64,000 nt of DNA from positions 51,376,091 to 51,440,090 of the forward strand of contig NC_053044.1 of the NCBI RefSeq assembly GCF_003473485.1. Direction: 5' to 3'. Position numbers and translations under genes: made by a program. A model generated the notes under the pieces. That model had not been told where the DNA came from. It did no database searches and saw nothing but the letters and a program-made list of their open reading frames with translations. The DNA is from Medicago truncatula. Taxonomy: Eukaryota > Streptophyta > Magnoliopsida > Fabales > Fabaceae. Positions 37,358 through 48,217 of the stretch are shown here, in pieces (position 1 is the first letter of the stretch; each line of letters starts with the position of its first letter).

Positions 37358-40300
37358 TCAATGAAAATCCAATGCCTTCAACAATAATGCTTTAATTTGT
37401 ACGGGGGTCAATTCTTGGTCTTTGCTGTGTTGCTGAAAAGAAACATGAAAAATTAAAATCAATATAACAAAACTTAGGATGACAATGACGGGTTAATAAT
37501 GTGTGAGCACCACATTCAAACACCAAATATTTATTATTAACAACCAATTAAAAATCTCATAAGACATTTGACCTACTTCGTATTATTCTTCTTCGAAAGA
37601 AAAAAGCAAAGATGATTCGCTAGTTCGTATTATTTACAAAGATCTTTTGTAAATATTATCTCATTAAAATTGAGATTTTTTCTCATTTAAAAGATATATT
37701 TTTATTGTAAGAAGTAAAAAAGCTTTAATGTTCATTCATGGAATAATGGAAACAAAGAATGACAAGAGTAAATCTTGAAATTATAAATCTAATGATCAAA
37801 ATTTACTCATATAATCTCAGAAAATAATTTTATGATAGTCAATACAAACATCCACATTATCCATATGATTACTTAAGTTCGCAAATTATTGCAAAAAAAC
37901 ATAAATGTAAGTGCAACTCTGAACTAAATAATTGTTGGTATGCTTTAAAAAGTCAAGTTACCATAGATAGATCGTACACCATTCATTACATTGTTCTCAT
38001 GATCACATGTTAGCATCTAAAATAAATTTTGAAAGAATAATTAATGGAAATTATAAAATAAATGACATGGTAATCGAATAAGAAATTTTATAAAGTATAG
38101 TATTGAAAAATAAATGTATACCTCAGCTTTGAACACATCTAGAGAAAAATCATTAAAACAGCTTATGTTAGCCTGGTGAACATCCAATCCAAGGCTATCC
38201 AATGCCTTCATAATCGATGCCAAAACACCTGGTTTGTTGGCACAAAACATATGGATGTTGACAATTCCCTCTTCCCTTACCCTAACATCTACCTGCAAAT
38301 ACCATCATAGTATTATTTATACTTATATATTTGTTTTATACATGTATATAAAGTGAATAAACTGTTTATTTGGGGTGGTTTTTCCTTTCATTTTTATCAT
38401 TATTTTAAACTGTTTTATCCTTTTTATAATTTTACTTGTATTGTTAATTTAAAAAATTGTCAAATTTTTAAAACAATAATTGAATACCCTTAAAATAAGA
38501 ACAACCTCGTTACAATATATGAGCGATATTTAATACTATAAAAAGAGCTTATTTCAATCTTATTTTTATAATATCTAATCATTTTTTTTTTTAAATATTG
38601 ATCATTATACATATCAAATTATCTATAAAATTAAGTGTGATAGAAAATCGGACAGACGGTTATGTTAGTGCTCATCTTTTTGCTAACTAATATTTGTTAC
38701 ACTAAAATTAAGTGTGGTTGGCATTGACACAGTGTTTGACTTAATTACACTTTTGGTTTCTCTATTTAATCAAATTCACAAAAGTAGTCCATCTTTTTTA
38801 AAATTGAACTATCTAGTCCTTCAATATTCACATTTATTACAATTTTAGTCTCAACATATATTTCATGCCCCCAAAATAGGTAATTTGTTACCCTAGGGTG
38901 GTGGTTTATTGCTCAAATGTTAAATTCCAAGATAAAGTATCACTTTTTGGAGTAATTTTTTTTTTTTTTTTTTTACATAAAAATAATCGATTTTGTGGCA
39001 ACAAGTATTAGTTTAGACAAAAACTACAACAAATGTGAAAATAGAAGAACTAGAAAATTCATTTTAAAAAAAAGGGATGATTTCACATTTAGTTAAATAT
39101 GGGGTCAACAATACAATTAAATCAACCTATTTCTATAAATATTTTTTATCGAATTTAGATATCAAGTGAAAGTATCCAAAATGAACAAAAAAAAGTTTCA
39201 TACATGCTTCAGTTTTCAATTATAGTTATCAATTGCATGTCTTGTCCAATCTTTTAGATTTTTTAGTAAGTTATATTACACGCTTTGTAATTGTGAACAA
39301 AAACGCAAATACAATTCTCATGTGTGTGCGTGGGCGCGCGCGTGTGTGTATGTAATATTTCGCACAAAATACACCAAAAAAATCCAAAATATAAGACTCC
39401 TAATGATGTCAACAAAACAGTGAATGAAATGTCTTCATTTTACATATTAATGTATATTTTGAGTGTAGTAAGCATTTATTGATATGGAATAAGAACTTTC
39501 TATTAAAGTAAATAAGTACCTTTGTTGGTTGGTTTTTAAGACCTGACACATTGTTAGGACATAACTTTTCTTTCATTTGAACTGGAAGGGCTGACATGGT
39601 AGATGTCATAATGTGAGTTCCTGTAGGCGGTGGCATAAATGATCTTGGAGAACTTGACGCTATCTCACTTTGAAGATCATTAATTTGTTCTTTTAACTCA
39701 TTCAAGTAGTTTACAGCATCCCCAAGTATTGAAATTTTGTCCATCTGTGATAAAAATGAAATACATAAACTTGTATTATGGAGGGTTGCATAACTCAACT
39801 TGTTTGAGCTAAGGGAAAATGTGTAAGAGGTTGCGGGTTCAAACAAGGGTGAAAGAGTAACTATTAGTTTAACAACTAAATACTAATATTTGCTACTAAA
39901 AAAAACATATAATTGGCATTGTCTCATACACACGCTAAGGGACCGAATATTGTTAATAGTCTACGTAGTAAGAGCTGCTAAAAAACACGTGTTAAATTTT
40001 AAAGCCATAAAATTGTCATATATGTATAAATAAATAAAAAATCATTTTTTTCAATCATAGATGTTTATTTCATTTCACATTATATTAATACCCTACATGA
40101 TTTAAAAGATTGTTTCAAATATTATTTTGAAAATTGGGGGTAGAGAAGCAAATGATGAATAAGTTATTATTTTTCCAGATAAAAAAAAAGTAATCATACA
40201 AAACGAATCATAATCCATTGGAAACAATGTCACTTGGTCCTTAAACATTTCAATATAAATCACTAAATTATTAGCATTATTATCATTTTTCTAAAAGAAG

Positions 40301-42720
40301 TCTATAATTGTGGTTATGACATCATAGTTTTTATGTTTTCACGGTTGTTGTATAACCCTTTTAAATAACTAAATAAAGATTTTAGTAGTTGATTTACTAT
40401 GTGTTTCCTATCAATCTATGTGTATAGCTAATTATATTTAAATTAAGGAGAATTTTTTCCCTAAGTGTTTTATATGAATGATAATTTATGGAGAAAATCA
40501 TTCCTTAAACAAAATTATGGAGAAAACGATATGCACTTACATATAGACATTGCATTACAATCGTGTTTACATTGTCTTAATCTGTGTTATGTTAATTAAG
40601 AACATGCTAGCTATTATGCTTTATATTTTTTGCATGCTATCTGTTTGCTTATGTATATGTGTTTATTTATATTATGACCCTCTATTGTTGTTGCGGGTTG
40701 AGCTTAATACCCTGTACTTCACTAAATTGAGTTACGAGAGGATTCCAATGACGACAAAGGCATAGAAGAATAGCAATTTGGATTAATGGTTATATGCCTT
40801 AAGATTTGACATCACTAACAGGTTTTTAGTACCCAATAGTTTTCACACTTAGAGTAGATACCGACTTAAGGTTTTTTTTATTTAAGTGTTATATCTCATT
40901 TATTTTTGAGTTTATGTTTGTTTAAAAGAGAAGGTATCCTACTTGAAAATGGTGTGCTTACATTTGTATTAAGCCAAGTATATGGGTTTGTGAGTATATT
41001 ATATGTTGTGATTTTGTTTTAAAAAAATATGACATATCTCTTATTGTCATTCTGAAAAAGATTTTTAAAATAAATTATACTCTAATTTTATGAAAGACAT
41101 TCATGATCGATTATTCAAATATTTTTGGATTGTTTTAAAGAAGAATAAAAATACATTGTTGATGTTAAAAATCAGGGTAAAGTTGTCATTGTTCGTTCAC
41201 GAGGGAAGGAGCTAGTGGACCACCCACATCAAGGTGGAGCAACCACACAAGTGAGAGAGACGCCACACTCTTACCCAAAACCTTAAGGCAATAGGTTTAT
41301 GGGTCCTCTCACTTATATAGCGTTCAACCTCCACATTTCTATCCGATGCGGGACATACAACTCACACTTGCACACAACACTCGCCCTCAAAATTGAGTTT
41401 GTCATCCACATGAGTCCATCAATTCATTGGCTCCCCCTCAAGCGGAAACTCTTTCATCCGCAATGACTTACTTGTACCATCGCTGCTGCTTTCTTCGCAA
41501 CGAAACCGGTCGCATGAACACCCTGTCAGGAAGACTTTAGACCTAAGGAGTTTGTCATACCCTTCGTGACCAAGATTTGATACCATTGTTAGGTCACAAG
41601 GGCAGCCTGGGGGGAACGTCCACATCTAGGCCAGAACAATCATATAAGTGAGAGAGACGCCACACTCTTACCCAAAATCTTAAGGCAATGGGCTTATGAG
41701 CCCTCTCACTTATATAATGTTTAACCTCCACTTTTCTATCCGATGTAAAACATATAACTCACACTTGCACACAACAGTCATAATAATTAGGGATGTTTGT
41801 GGTATGATTTAACTCAGCTTTGAGACAAAAAACTATCAAATCCCAAGATTAAAATCACAAGTCGTTTGATTTGATCTAGATGACCTGTTTATTCTATTTT
41901 TATAATTTTAAAGTCACAATATTTATACTTATAATTGAAATCAAAATATCATATAAAATACCGTTCACAATTTACACCTGTTATTGCAACAAAAAAGCGG
42001 AAAGACGCTAGTAAGAACGATAAAAAAAAGTTACGATACCTTGGTAATCTTTGGTACAACAGAACGAAGCTTGTGCATATTATCACTGAGTTTCTGCCTT
42101 CGCTTCTTCTCAGCGATGAGACTCTTTGATGGAGTTTTCTTTTTCTTCCCTTTTCGGTTCCCATTAATAACACAATTTTCCTCATCATTATTATCTATGA
42201 TGTTATTATTGCTACCGCCAACATTGTTATTTGCATTATAATTATTTCCCTCGTTTTTCCCATGGTTCCCCATCTTTCCAACACCAACACTCTCATTGGA
42301 GTCATGATTCGATCCTCCGCCAACCTCTTCATTTCCATCTTTTTCCGCCTTATTCTCAAACTCCTTCAACCATATTGAGGTTAATTGCTCAACTGATAAT
42401 GGAGGTTGAAAAACATCGTGGGAATCTAAATTGAAGACATTACCAAATGGATTGTTGGTAATGGTGGTGCTAGTGATGTTGATATTGTCATTAATATTCG
42501 GTAGATTTGAGAAATTGGATTTGGGCGATGGCAAAGAAAATGAGGAACCTAAATGGTGCCTAAAACCAGAAGTATTTGGGTCTGAAGGACCAACAATGTT
42601 TTGTTGTTGAGTGTGGTTTTGAAGATTTGGGATAAGTTCTTCGGTAAAAGGTGGTATATTGTTCATGTAACACTCTTCTTCGATTTGGGATTTCAACCCA
42701 GGTAGCATATATCTCTCCAT
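37358..42720 (-). CDS. ICE1/SCREAM-like bHLH transcription factor (subfamily IIIb)
   Basis: Four exons: 42040-42720, 39520-39744, 38122-38292, 37358-37432, all phase 0, 383 residues. The bHLH region spans the first junction: basic part [20 protein letters not shown] (200-219), then [24 protein letters not shown]. An ACT-like domain follows ([36 protein letters not shown]). Exon arrangement and C-terminus are as in ICE1 and SCRM2, which control cold response and stomatal lineage by pairing with other bHLH proteins in the nucleus. Differences: the usual Asn-x3-Glu-Arg of ICE1 is Ser-x3-Glu-Lys, and residues 160-190 are an Asn/Gly-rich low-complexity stretch. Specific function is therefore not transferable. 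Start chosen at MERYMLPG; the frame stays open for 29 more codons to an ATG at 42807. Intron 1 holds a TRIM element. Confidence 0.88.
39321..39355 (+). repeat. Alternating purine-pyrimidine tract
   Basis: TGTGTGTGCGTGGGCGCGCG followed by CGTGTGTGTATG in intron 2 of the bHLH gene. The alternation is broken only by GGG. Such tracts can adopt Z-DNA and mutate quickly in length. Confidence 0.7.
41190..41776 (-). mobile_element. TRIM (miniature LTR retrotransposon) in intron 1 of the bHLH gene
   Basis: 587 bp with two 190-bp direct repeats (41190-41379 and 41587-41776), diverged by substitutions, flanked by GTCAT on both sides (41185-41189 and 41777-41781). On the minus strand the repeats start TGTTGTGTGCAAGTGTGAGT and include CCCGCATCGGATAGAAA and TATATAAGTGAGAGG, typical of plant TRIMs. 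TGGTATCAAATC lies one base inside the upstream repeat and resembles the initiator tRNA-Met primer site. The 207-bp interior lacks genes. It lies in the same orientation as the host gene. Confidence 0.88.
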
Positions 42721-43874
42721 TGAGAAACAGATGAAGATTTGATTGTTTTGGTTATGGTTAATGAGAAAAAGTTTAAGGGCTTTTAAGTATAAGTTTTTAG
42801 TTCTCAAAGAAAAGTATTAGTATTATGATTGTTAAAATAATAAAATAAAAAGTCAAAATATTTTTATGTAAGAAAAACGAGAGGAGTGAGTGGTGTGTAT
42901 GAGAGGCGTGAAATAAAGTGTGCTCTCTATTTCTCTATGTGCGCGTTCAGATGCGTTACAATTTTGCAATCACAATATTCTTGATAATATCACCTTTATG
43001 GTGTGAAATTGGAATGATTACCAAATTTACAGGTGATTCAATTATTTCATTTCACACTATTAAGACAATGGATATATCTTAAAAAATACTAACCATATAA
43101 TGATTATTATTAGCATAACAATATTTGTTTATAAAAAAAAATATTTATTACAAAAACAATCAACAATTATATTTAGATTTAGTTACATTTTTTTTTATCC
43201 CTTTTATTTTATTTTTCTCACGAGATTAATCCCCCATTTTAAAATCTATCAGTTTTGGTTTCTCTTTCAAATTTTTAGATTAAAGAATGATGATATAGTA
43301 TGTTTCGCATGACGTGATATACAACCCAATGACGCATATTCATCTATACAAATCAAATTTTTTACATATTATTATTTACATTGTAAAAGTTGAAACCTAT
43401 GTTTTTTAAATGATTTTCTTGTAATTTAATGGGTGTTGGTCATTATGTATCACATTAGCACGTTTAGTCAAAATTTGACTAAAGGGCCAAAATTGGTGGG
43501 TTTAAAATAAAGATCAAACCAATTTCGTGAGTAGGTGAAAGAAGAGGAATCAAATTTATAATTAAGTCCTATATTTATCTAAATAAAAAATGAATAATCA
43601 ATATATTACACGTTATACGTTATATTCCTTAAAAAAAAAATATTATACGTTATAAAATCAATAACAATGATACTAGTTTTTTTTACAAAAAAACAATGAC
43701 ACTAGTGTTAGATATAATAACACTCATTAATATTTATATATAGTTTATGTCAAACAAAATATATATATTTTTTACAAGAAGAAGTCAAACAAAATATTTA
43801 TAAATTTAATAATAATACTCCAAATGAGTAGATATTATGACACAATATAAAAATAATTTTTGTTTTTCTTATGT

Positions 43875-44490
43875 TTTTGACCAAAGTGTAAAATCTAGAA
43901 TACTTATCATAAAACAACAAAAAATAATTTTGTAAAACACCTAATTGTTTTTTTAAGAAAGAATAATATATATATATATATATATTGTTTTATTTTATTT
44001 TTGAATATATAATTTAATTTTGAAAGTTTTAATTAAACCATTTTCTTGTTTTTTTAAAATGACAAATTAGTTTTTTTTTTTGAAGGGAAAAAAATAACAA
44101 ATTAGTTGTTTACCAAAATATTAAATTTGAAGTACAGAATTAATTTTAATACCATTAAAAATGGAAAAAATATATATATTTATTCGATAAGTTTTTTGGG
44201 TGTTAACTCTCTAATTTATATCCTTAATTTGGATTGGCAGGCTCCCCCATCGGAGCTAAAGTTAATGTTGAGGTTTAATGTCCTAGGCTGAATCCTATTT
44301 TTAGGTTTTTTTTTTCTTTTCTTTTGTAATTCTAAAAAAAAAAAAAAGACATCCTTAATTTGGGTCATATTTAAGGTATGCGAAAAAAAAATTAAGCGTG
44401 GAGAAAATGGTGATCCCATTGTCACTACTTTTATTAAAGTTTTATAGTAATCAAAGTCGGTGACATATTGCACCAATTCCTATAAAAACT
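43875..44490 (+). repeat. Segmental duplication, copy 1
   Basis: Starts with GTAAAATCTAGAATACTTAT and AAAACAACAAAAAATAATTT and runs to CACCAATTCCTATAA. It matches 45705-46155 in order, with an extra 118 bp (44233-44350) and substitutions. Shared landmarks include an AT microsatellite, TTAATTAAACCAT, AAAATGACAAAT and ATCCTTAATTTGGG. Confidence 0.8.
44233..44350 (+). mobile_element. Short poly(A)-tailed retroposon with 13-bp target duplication
   Basis: Flanked by ATCCTTAATTTGG at 44220-44232 and 44351-44363. The insert ends in a 14-base A run. The homologous position in copy 2 of the segmental duplication (near 46020) has a single ATCCTTAATTTGG and no insert, so the empty site is known. Length, tail and duplication fit a 5'-truncated LINE or SINE copied by target-primed reverse transcription. 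Confidence 0.8.
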
Positions 44491-44645
44491 TGCATCCAAG
44501 GTTGTTAGACCGACAAGTCTGTGTAAACTTGAAATATGTAGACTCGACACCTAAACTCAACTTGTAGACTCATATGAGTTTATGAAAAATTAAAATTAAC
44601 TTTAAAAATATGTAAGTGACACATAAATGACATATGTCTTCTACT

Positions 44646-44937
44646 AAGAGCATCCACAATGGTGAGATCTTCACCATTGTGGGAAAAAAAATGGGAGTCT
44701 TAAAAGATCAAGGTCTAACTTAAGACCCCCATTCTTAAATGGGCCCACATCACATTTTATTAAAATAATAATTTTCATGGCTATTAAATAATATTTGTGG
44801 GACCCTATTAGACATTTTGTTAGAGGATCTCCATTAGAGTGGTTGAGTACCTATTAAGTATTATTATTAAAAAATGATGCGTTCGTGTGTGACCCATTTA
44901 AGACCTCAAAGTTGAGGGTCTCCATTGTGGATGCACC
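44646..44937. mobile_element. MITE with GCATCCACAATGG ends
   Basis: Left end GAGCATCCACAATGGTGAG; the complement of the right end is GGTGCATCCACAATGGAGAC. Arms of about 20 bp plus further inverted words (GGTCTTAA...TTAAGACC). This terminus is widespread in plants; the superfamily is not settled here because the target duplication is unclear. Confidence 0.65.
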
Positions 44938-45704
44938 AAGGGAATACATAGTTTTGGGCTGTTTTTTTTTTTTTTTTTTCACTTTCAATTGTAGCCTTCA
45001 CAAATTTACTTATAAGAATGATATATCGTTGGTGTCTTTCAAAAAAGATAAGAATTTATATTACATTTGTTATATTGTTGGTGTAAATGAAAAGATAAAT
45101 ATAGTTTGCTACAATATGAAAGTGTGAAATATATATACCTATAATTTTAATCAAAATTTAAATTTTATAAAAACATTGCTGCTCATAATTTATACGCATT
45201 ATCACGATAAAAGATCAAGCAAACGAGCTCGGAGTCCCCACCTGAACGCTAGTGTTTATATCAGAACACCGGTTAACATAAAAACTAAAATTTCTAACTC
45301 CATAACAAACTTTTTAACAAAAATAACCCCCATATTAAAACAAGCAAAGTAGAAATACAAGTAGATAATGACCCAGTTCCTTCCTAATTGGCTAGTACAT
45401 ATACTAAAAAAATCATAACATATATATGCTAATGACTTCAAACATCCAAAGATCGTGTAAAATCTTGTTGATCATCAAAATCACCAACATCATCATCATC
45501 ACCATCACCTTCGCCAATATCATAACCATCGTCATCAAACTCAATCCCATATAAAACACCTTATTAATCATTAACGATAACCTAACTTGAACCTAATTTA
45601 ACATTACCTCCATCACCGCTTTACACATCATTATATAAGAATTAATGTCACACTCACATTCATCAAACAACATTTTCTTTTTCCTTCATCGGCAACATTC
45701 ACCC

Positions 45705-45798
45705 AAAATATAAAATCTAGAATACTTCTCATAAAACAACAAAAAATAATTTTGTAATAAAAAAATTCACTTAATTATATTTTTTAAGAAATCAAAAG

Positions 45799-45844
<46 letters not shown>

Positions 45845-46155
45845 TTATTTTATTTTTGACTATATACTTTCATTTTGAAACTTTAATTAAACCATATTTT
45901 TGTGTTTTTTTAAAATGACAAATGAGTTGTTTTCCAAAATATTAAATTTTAAGTATGGAATTAATTAAATACCAGTACAAATGGAAAAAAAAAAATTTAT
46001 CGATTAGTTTTAATTCATATCCTTAATTTGGGTAAGACATAAAAAAAAAAAATATTAAGCATGGAGGAAAAGTGTTCCCGTTGTCACCAGTCTTGTGAGA
46101 GTTTTATCTCAATCAAAGTATGTGAGACACTGTTGAACCAATTCCTATAAATTTT
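45705..46155 (+). repeat. Segmental duplication, copy 2
   Basis: Homologous to 43875-44490. It lacks the retroposon and has a longer AT microsatellite. The two copies are in the same orientation, about 1.8 kb apart. Substitutions between them show the duplication is not recent. Confidence 0.8.
45802..45841. repeat. (TA)n microsatellite
   Basis: About 20 uninterrupted TA units inside duplication copy 2. A shorter AT run stands at the matching place in copy 1 (near 43966-43985). Confidence 0.95.
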
Positions 46156-46654
46156 ATAGTACAACCACATGCTAATGATTTGGTAGAGAATCAAAACTAA
46201 TCTGAATAATAGGTAAGTTTCATGCATCATCCTTTCAATGTTTTCAGTAAGAATGTTTTGTGTGAAGGCAAGTGTGTATCTTGTAGCGTAGTTTGTTGGA
46301 AGAGAAATGAACTTATTTACATTGAGTTTGATCTTACGATTTACATGCAAGAAATAAACTCATTCATATGTTGCACAAATGTCATGTGTCTTCTAGTTCC
46401 AAGGGACTTCTTCAAGTTTTTTTTTGGTACAAGACTTCTTCAAGTTCTTTGAATTGACACAACTAAGCATTTTCTCCATTTGATTTCTACTATAAGAAGG
46501 AAAAAAAAAAATCATTTGTAGGTTAATTGAATAACAGATGTATTTGATCTATATTATATATAATTTACATAAGCTATTCAATGAATCTAAAAATTGATTG
46601 CTATATAAAAATGTGATTTTTAGTAAAGATATGCGTATGTGGTTTGAGAGTGCG

Positions 46655-46745
46655 AGTATTTTTTTTTTTTTTGTGGTGGTTTGGGTTTGAACACTGGACC
46701 TTACATATATTATGCACTGTTTCTACCAACCGAGCTAAGCATACA
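46655..46745 (-). mobile_element. tRNA-derived SINE-like fragment
   Basis: On the minus strand, GCTTAGCTCGGTTGGTAGAA looks like box A and GTGTTCAAACCC like box B, 45 bp apart, separated by GTGCATAATATATGTAAGG. The middle part resembles the SINE-like fragment near 20035, which suggests one family. Confidence 0.45.
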
Positions 46746-47151
46746 AGGAATAAAGTGAGAGTATATTAAAGTTAATAATTGCCTTTGGTTTATTTAAATT
46801 ATTTTAACTTAAAATATTGATATTCTTATATGAACATCTTTCTTTGAATTTGAATCGAAACCTCACAGCTGTATAAAAGTTTGAGGTGCACTTTGCCCAT
46901 AAAAAAAAAAAAAAATTAATACTAAACAAATCTCCTTAGTCATTTATTAAGAATTCAAATTTAAATTATTTTTTCCCTTAAAAGTTGTGTAACAGAACCT
47001 TAAAAAGTGGTGTCCCAAAAACTATGGAGTAATAATCTAGCCAAAATAATTGCCAACTATCTATCTCTGACCATAGAATCTGCTGGCAGAGGCACTCACA
47101 TTGTTACTGTTCTTGTTAGCCAGTCTGTTAGCCAGTCTCATTTCCCACTAC

Positions 47152-47158
47152 TATATAA
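47152..47158 (+). promoter_or_regulatory. Predicted TATA box of the arabinogalactan-peptide gene
   Basis: TATATAA lies 114 bp upstream of the ATG at 47266. A start of transcription about 30 bp downstream would give a leader of roughly 80 nt. A repeated GTTAGCCAGTCT pair lies just upstream (47117-47139). Confidence 0.5.
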
Positions 47159-47265
47159 TAATAACCCACTCTTGTGCAAATTCATTCGCCTCAATTTTAC
47201 ATCTTCTCTTTTTCGTAGCAGTTGCCTAGCAAAACACCGAAACTACAAAAGCTTAAGCCCTACCA

Positions 47266-47433
47266 ATGGCTTCCTCAAAAGTTATACTCCTTGCCGTAGT
47301 TACCTCTGTTCATGCCACCGATGCTCCAGCACCCAGCCCAGCTTCTCCTGCCACCGCTATCTCTCCTTCCTTCATCGTTGGATGTGTTACAGCGGCCACT
47401 GCTCTCGTATTTCATTCTTCTCTCAGGATCTGA
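47266..47433 (+). CDS. Arabinogalactan peptide (AG-peptide)
   Basis: A 55-codon gene on the plus strand, the only clear gene on this strand outside mobile DNA. Residues 1-17 (MASSKVILLAVVTSVHA) are a signal peptide. The mature core holds APAPSPASPA, the Ala/Ser-Pro pattern whose prolines are hydroxylated and carry arabinogalactan. The C-terminus FIVGCVTAATALVFHSSLRI is hydrophobic and fits a GPI-attachment signal. After processing only a dozen or so residues would remain, as is usual for AG-peptides at the plasma membrane and wall. A TATA box is present and no intron is needed. A longer overlapping frame (47007-47534) is out of register and has no family features. The signal peptide looks a few residues shorter than typical. 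Confidence 0.85.
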   Translation: MASSKVILLAVVTSVHATDAPAPSPASPATAISPSFIVGCVTAATALVFHSSLRI

Positions 47434-48217
47434 GTGTGTTATCCTCCAGCGTATTTCATACTCATATAATAGTTTTTTTTTCTTCCTCTGCATTGTGTTC
47501 AAAGATTTTATGCTTTCATTTTTTGGATTCTTAGCAACTTTGATATTTTGTGATCTGTTATCATTGTCTGGTCCATAATAATCAATGAAAGACTACTATT
47601 TAGGAGTATGAATGAATGAAATCTTAAATAATGAGGTGCTTCTTGTTCCTTATTCCAAATGATACAGATCCTGCAGGTGTAGGGAGAAGGAATATTGAAT
47701 TTGACAGTGCTTAGTTTTCTTTCTAAAATCAAAGGATTTCAAGTCGACCTACACGATTAAATGTTATCTTCGAAACAACAGTAATAATCAGTAGTACCTT
47801 AAAGCATAAAATTGAATGTCAAAATCCATTTTTACATGAAATTCACTACACGACCAGGTTGCTATAAAGTATAAATAAAACAGCATTGTCATACAAACAT
47901 GACCTCACACCGCATCACATTAGATGTTGCTAGCTAGGCCCCTTGTGGTACAAACATGACCTCGCACCGCGTCACACATCTCGTTTCTATTTACAGAGGT
48001 CCGTAACAAATCACGACCATGTACATTAATATTATAATATATTTATGTTTTAATACACATAATAAGAAGGTCCCTCACGAGTTCCATTTGTATTTACAGA
48101 GGGGTGTGCAACAAATCATGACCATGTACGTTATATTATATATTATAAATATAACAATTATATATAAAGCATAGTCGTACAACAATTATGCATTAATCTT
48201 CGATATGTAACCGGGAA
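47434..48217. other. Intergenic between convergent AG-peptide and VPE genes
   Basis: Probably holds both 3' untranslated regions. Two imperfect direct repeats are visible: ACAAACATGACCTCRCACCGC (near 47894 and 47951) and TATTTACAGAGG...AACAAATCAYGACCATGTAC (near 47989 and 48092). No gene. Confidence 0.5.

Larger units (their letters stand above)
42721..47151. other. Intergenic region rich in repeats
   Basis: No convincing gene. It holds a duplicated segment, a small retroposon, a MITE, microsatellites and a SINE relic, listed separately. The minus strand at 45480-45545 reads as an Asp/Gly-rich run (DDDGYDIGEGDGDDDDVGDF), which might be a gene fragment or just a GAT-rich repeat. Confidence 0.5.

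Noticed and set aside
42721-42807. 29-codon N-terminal extension of the bHLH protein
   Set aside because: Open but Asn/Leu/Ile-rich and AT-rich like a leader; the ATG at 42720 is the more likely start.
45480-45545. Acidic Asp/Gly-rich minus-strand stretch as a gene
   Set aside because: Only about 30 residues, flanked by stops; a GAT-type repeat explains it.
45802-45841. AT-rich run as a replication origin
   Set aside because: It is a plain TA microsatellite within a duplicated repeat.
47007-47534. 175-codon plus-strand frame
   Set aside because: Overlaps the AG-peptide gene in another frame, with a Ser/Cys/His-rich composition and no domain.
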